A stretch of 15,208 bases of DNA from contig JASBTC010000452.1 in assembly GCA_030148625.1 (NCBI GenBank), forward strand, positions 1 to 15,208, read 5' to 3'. The notes beneath the pieces were generated by a model. It saw nothing but the letters and a program-made list of their open reading frames with translations. It was not told the origin of the DNA and ran no database searches. This DNA is from Sphingobium sp. (GTDB taxonomy: Bacteria > Pseudomonadota > Alphaproteobacteria > Sphingomonadales > Sphingomonadaceae). Shown here piece by piece: positions 12,689 to 15,208 of this stretch; position 1 is the first letter of the stretch, and each line of letters begins with the position of its first letter. A program made the translations under genes and the position numbers.

Positions 12689-13389
12689 TCGATACTCTCC
12701 AGCAAATCGTCGATCGACGCGTCGAAATGCGTGTCCATCGCGGCGCGCGCGGCGGCGGGATCGCGATCGGCGATCGCCTGCGCGATGATGCGATGGTGGA
12801 CGAGCATCTTGCGGCGCAGTTCGGGGGTATCGCGCGTCCGCCACGCCGCGGGCACCGCCATCGTCATCATCGGGCCGAAGGACCGGACGATCTGGAGGAA
12901 CAGGGCATTGTGGCTGGCAGCGGCAATCGCCTCGTGCAGCGCGATGTCGTGGCGCGTGACCTGTTCGGAATCGTCACCCGCCGCCACCATCGCATCGGCC
13001 AGCGCGATGATCCGCGCGGCTTCCTCATCGGTGCGCTCGGTCGCGGCGAGCACCGCGATGCGGAGTTCGAGCGTGCGGCGCACGTCCCAGATATCGGTGA
13101 TCGAGATCTGCGAGGTCGCGACGCCATGATCGAGCGAAGCCGCCATCACCGATCCGTCGAGTGCGCCGACGCGCGCGCGCCGGCCATTGGCGACGTCGAT
13201 CAGCCTGAGCGCGGCGAGCGCACCGAATGCCTCACGCATCACCGCCCGGCTCACGCCCATCGCCTCGGCGAAATAGCCTTCGCCCGGCAGCGTGTCGCCC
13301 ACCTTCAGATCATTGTCCTTGATATGGTCGCGCACCGCCTGCACCGCCTGGTGCACCAGCGAGCGGCCGTCTGATGCCCCGCCGCTCAT
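12673..13389 (-). CDS. FadR-subfamily GntR transcriptional regulator
   Basis: The 238-residue product starts at ATG 13389, which overlaps the stop of the AraC gene by four bases; longer frames upstream are shadows of that gene. Residues about 10-75 are the winged helix (SLVHQAVQAVRDHI, GDTLPGEGYFAEAMGVSRAVMRE). Residues about 95-230 are the all-helical FCD ligand domain with likely metal ligands in RHDIALHEAI (D and H), VHHRII and MDTHF. FCD regulators usually respond to organic acids or sugar acids and repress catabolic genes. The convergent KGSA dehydrogenase gene is a likely member of its regulon, and the paired dyads at 14205-14244 are candidate operators. Confidence 0.9.
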   Translation of the reverse strand: MSGGASDGRSLVHQAVQAVRDHIKDNDLKVGDTLPGEGYFAEAMGVSRAVMREAFGALAALRLIDVANGRRARVGALDGSVMAASLDHGVATSQISITDIWDVRRTLELRIAVLAATERTDEEAARIIALADAMVAAGDDSEQVTRHDIALHEAIAAASHNALFLQIVRSFGPMMTMAVPAAWRTRDTPELRRKMLVHHRIIAQAIADRDPAAARAAMDTHFDASIDDLLESIDQSAV

Positions 13390-14192
13390 GCCGCCACCCG
13401 GCAGGCGCGATATTGGGTGGGGGCGACGCCGAAGCGGCGCGCAAAGGCACGGGTGAAGCTGGCATTGTTCAGATAGCCACAGCGATAGCCGATCGCGGAG
13501 ACCGGCAGGTCGGTCGCCATCAGCATCCGGCACGCCTCGCCCAGCCGCTGCTCGGCCAGCGCGTCGGCGACCGTGCTGTCGAACATCTCGCGGAAGCCGC
13601 GCGTCAGCTTGGTGCGGTTGAGCCCGCAGGCACGGGCGATGCCGTCCAGTGTCAGCTTTTCGGACCAGCGTTCGTCGATCAGGCGTCGTGCCGCCATGAT
13701 GCGCTGGCTGTCCGCCTGCGAAAGCTGCCCCTCGCCGATCATCGGCACCAGTTCCTCGGGTCGCTCGACGAGCAGGCCGAAGGTCTCGCACAGCAATTCG
13801 ATGCTCTTGGCCAGGCGATAGGTGTCGCGAACGGCGATCGGCAGCGCACAATCGCGCAGCGCCAGAGCGATCGCGCGGATCGGTGCGGGCATGTGATAGG
13901 CGCCGCCGTCGCACGCGGGCAGCCGGCCGAAAACGCGTCGGCAAGCGGCCGGGCAGACGACCAGGATCAGCCGCGCAGTGCCGTCGGTATCGAGCGCGCA
14001 GCGGTCCGGCCGCGCATGATAGCGAAAGGTGGACGCAGCACCGGGGCCGCCAAACGCGAAGTCGATCGCGATCGCATCGGCCGGCCATGCATGATCGCCG
14101 ACGCCCCCCGCTCCGACCAGGGCGATCATCTCGTGCGACACTTCGACGCGCTCCATCATGCCGTCCACTTCACCCTCTCCGTCGTGGGACAT
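13386..14192 (-). CDS. AraC-family transcriptional regulator
   Basis: The 268-residue product starts at ATG 14192; ATGs about 11 residues later are alternatives with a better ribosome binding site. The C-terminal 100 residues are the double helix-turn-helix domain: LTLDGIARACGLNRTKLTRGF for the first and LPVSAIGYRCGYLNNASFTRAF for the second, followed by RRFGVAPTQYRA. The N-terminal domain (about 1-150) is a poorly conserved sensor. The gene overlaps the FadR-type gene by four bases, so the two regulators are co-translated. It is preceded by an operator-like pair of dyads. The ligand cannot be read from sequence. Confidence 0.88.
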   Translation of the reverse strand: MSHDGEGEVDGMMERVEVSHEMIALVGAGGVGDHAWPADAIAIDFAFGGPGAASTFRYHARPDRCALDTDGTARLILVVCPAACRRVFGRLPACDGGAYHMPAPIRAIALALRDCALPIAVRDTYRLAKSIELLCETFGLLVERPEELVPMIGEGQLSQADSQRIMAARRLIDERWSEKLTLDGIARACGLNRTKLTRGFREMFDSTVADALAEQRLGEACRMLMATDLPVSAIGYRCGYLNNASFTRAFARRFGVAPTQYRACRVAA

Positions 14193-14204
14193 GATTGTGG
14201 CCTA

Positions 14205-14244
14205 AACCTATCAGACAGGTCTGGCAATAGCTATCTGATAGGTT
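14205..14244. promoter_or_regulatory. Paired operator-like dyads upstream of the AraC/GntR operon
   Basis: An 11-bp inverted repeat AACCTATCAGA (14205-14215) / TCTGATAGGTT (14234-14244) with an 18-base spacer lies between the esterase stop and the AraC gene start. Within it two copies of a 13-bp dyad are visible, CCTATCAGACAGG (14207-14219) and GCTATCTGATAGG (14230-14242), close to CCTATC-N-GATAGG, with centres 23 bp apart. There is no T-run, so an operator is more likely than a terminator. The binder is probably the FadR-type or AraC-type protein. Confidence 0.6.
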
Positions 14245-14247
14245 CCA

Positions 14248-15195
14248 TCACCTCTCAACGGAGATGAAACGCGCCAGCGCGGCACGGCTGTCGCGGCGCG
14301 CGGTCTCCGCCACCGCCGCACCGGGCATCAGATCGAAGCCGTGAAAGGCGCCCGGATAGACATGCAGTTCGGTCGGCACGCCCGCACGCATCAGCCGGCG
14401 GGCATATTCGATATCCTCCTCGACGAAGAGGTCGAGCGCGCCCGTGCTGATGAAGGTCGGCGGCAAGCCGGAAAGATCGGTCGCGCGCGCCGGTGCCGCA
14501 TAAGGCGAAACCCCGTCCACGCCGGGATCGTGGCCGAGCAGCGCCGACCATCCGAAGCGGTTGTTACGCGCGGGCCAGATGAATTCGCCGGCATAGGGAT
14601 GCGGATCGGCATGCACGCAGGTGCGGTCGTCGAGCATCGGATAGATGAGATGCTGGAACGCCAGGCGATGCTCGCCCCGATCGCGCGCCAACAAGGCGAG
14701 CGCAGCGGCCAGGCCGCCGCCCGCGCTCTCGCCCATCACCCCCAGCCGCGCGGGAGCGATGCCGAGATCGCCCGCATGCGCGATCGTCCAGCCCAGCCCG
14801 GCATAGCAATCCTCGATCGCGCCCGGAAACACGGTCTCGGGCGCCAGCCGGTAATCGACCGAGACGATCGCGCAGCCGAGTGCCGCGGCAAGCGGCCGAT
14901 GGACATATTCGATCTGCTTCGCCGCGCCGGCGACATAGCCGCCGCCATGGATATGATAGATGCACGGCAACGCGGCAGACGCTTCGGCGGGCCGGTAGAT
15001 GTGCAGCATCACATCCGGTGCGCCGGCGGGGCCGGGCACGGCAATGCGCTCCAGCGTCGCGGTGCTTTCGTCGACCTGTGGCAGCGGCAACTTGCGTGTC
15101 CGCATCGCCGGCAACGTCTCCGCGCTCAGCATGACCATCGGAAACAGGTCGAGCAGCGGCTTGAGCGCGGGATCGACGAGATGCTGGCTGTTCAT
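14248..15195 (-). CDS. HSL-family (family IV) alpha/beta-hydrolase esterase
   Basis: The start at ATG 15195 gives 315 residues with GGAG six bases upstream; a TTG at 15207 is the other start. The oxyanion-hole motif HGGG is at 83-86 (IYHIHGGGYVAG), the nucleophile motif GESAGGG at 155-161 with S157, the acid D255 in GALDLFVEED and the histidine H285 in GAFHGFDLM. SVDYRLAPE at 112-120 is also typical. Enzymes of this family hydrolyse short-chain or aromatic esters. The gene lies upstream of the regulator pair in the same direction. In a sugar-acid locus it could remove acetyl or feruloyl groups, but that is conjecture. Confidence 0.92.
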   Translation of the reverse strand: MNSQHLVDPALKPLLDLFPMVMLSAETLPAMRTRKLPLPQVDESTATLERIAVPGPAGAPDVMLHIYRPAEASAALPCIYHIHGGGYVAGAAKQIEYVHRPLAAALGCAIVSVDYRLAPETVFPGAIEDCYAGLGWTIAHAGDLGIAPARLGVMGESAGGGLAAALALLARDRGEHRLAFQHLIYPMLDDRTCVHADPHPYAGEFIWPARNNRFGWSALLGHDPGVDGVSPYAAPARATDLSGLPPTFISTGALDLFVEEDIEYARRLMRAGVPTELHVYPGAFHGFDLMPGAAVAETARRDSRAALARFISVER

Positions 15196-15208
15196 CGGAT
15201 GCTCCAAT

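Noticed and set aside
11513..12844. A 443-residue open frame opposite the aldehyde dehydrogenase
   Set aside because: It is antisense to a gene with a complete active site and has no recognisable domain.
12673..14088. A 471-residue open frame on the minus strand joining two genes
   Set aside because: Only its last 238 residues are the GntR regulator; the first half is a shadow frame of the AraC gene, which has the right motifs in another frame.

Overview
The window looks like the right end of a temperate siphovirus-type prophage (about 350-9672) joined to host chromosome (about 9673-15208) of a GC-rich alphaproteobacterium, most likely a sphingomonad (Sphingomonadaceae). This rests on the style of the chromosomal genes (alpha-ketoglutaric-semialdehyde-type dehydrogenase, FadR- and AraC-type regulators, HSL-type esterase), the alphaproteobacterial form of the LexA box (GTTC-N7-GTTC) and GTA-like tail-tip genes. 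The taxon is an inference from pattern recognition; no search was run.

Left edge (1-367): the minus strand reads as an ECF-type sigma factor that has lost its start and runs off the window. It abuts, head-on and without spacer, a phage tail protein that has lost its N-terminus (371-631). This is a recombination or assembly junction, not a normal gene boundary.

Phage late operon (371-7013, all plus strand, many 4-base ATGA/GTGA overlaps): tail-protein fragment, small hypothetical, coiled-coil/TM XhlA-like protein, GH24 endolysin, two-TM holin candidate, GTA-type spike-base protein, small conserved phage proteins, a lipoprotein, a tail-fibre protein, a glycine-rich fibre with eight exact 20-residue repeats and a C-terminal 12-residue repeat, a fibre-tail adaptor-like protein, a ConA/LamG-like lectin protein and a small last gene.

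Phage right-end accessory block (7017-9672): a small XRE regulator and a 20-codon ORF on the minus strand, a perfect 17-bp inverted repeat that is a plus-strand terminator and also contains a near-consensus minus-strand promoter, an SOS-associated peptidase (SRAP/YedK) downstream of an acidic duplicated-motif protein, two small plus-strand genes and a zinc-ribbon protein. Two perfect LexA boxes (8573-8587 and 9547-9561) sit in the two promoter regions. The block therefore looks like a LexA-controlled cassette with an SRAP abasic-site protein at its core.

The prophage ends inside a tRNA-Gly(UCC) gene: only the 5' half, up to the anticodon loop and two stem bases, remains (9664-9702, minus).

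Chromosome (9703-15208): an RBBP9/YdeN-like serine hydrolase, an Rrf2 regulator with four C-terminal cysteines, a KGSA-type aldehyde dehydrogenase convergent with a FadR-type GntR regulator, an AraC-type regulator overlapping the GntR gene by 4 bp, a paired operator-like sequence before the AraC gene, and an HSL-family esterase. The dehydrogenase, two regulators and esterase suggest part of a sugar-acid or plant-polymer catabolic locus.
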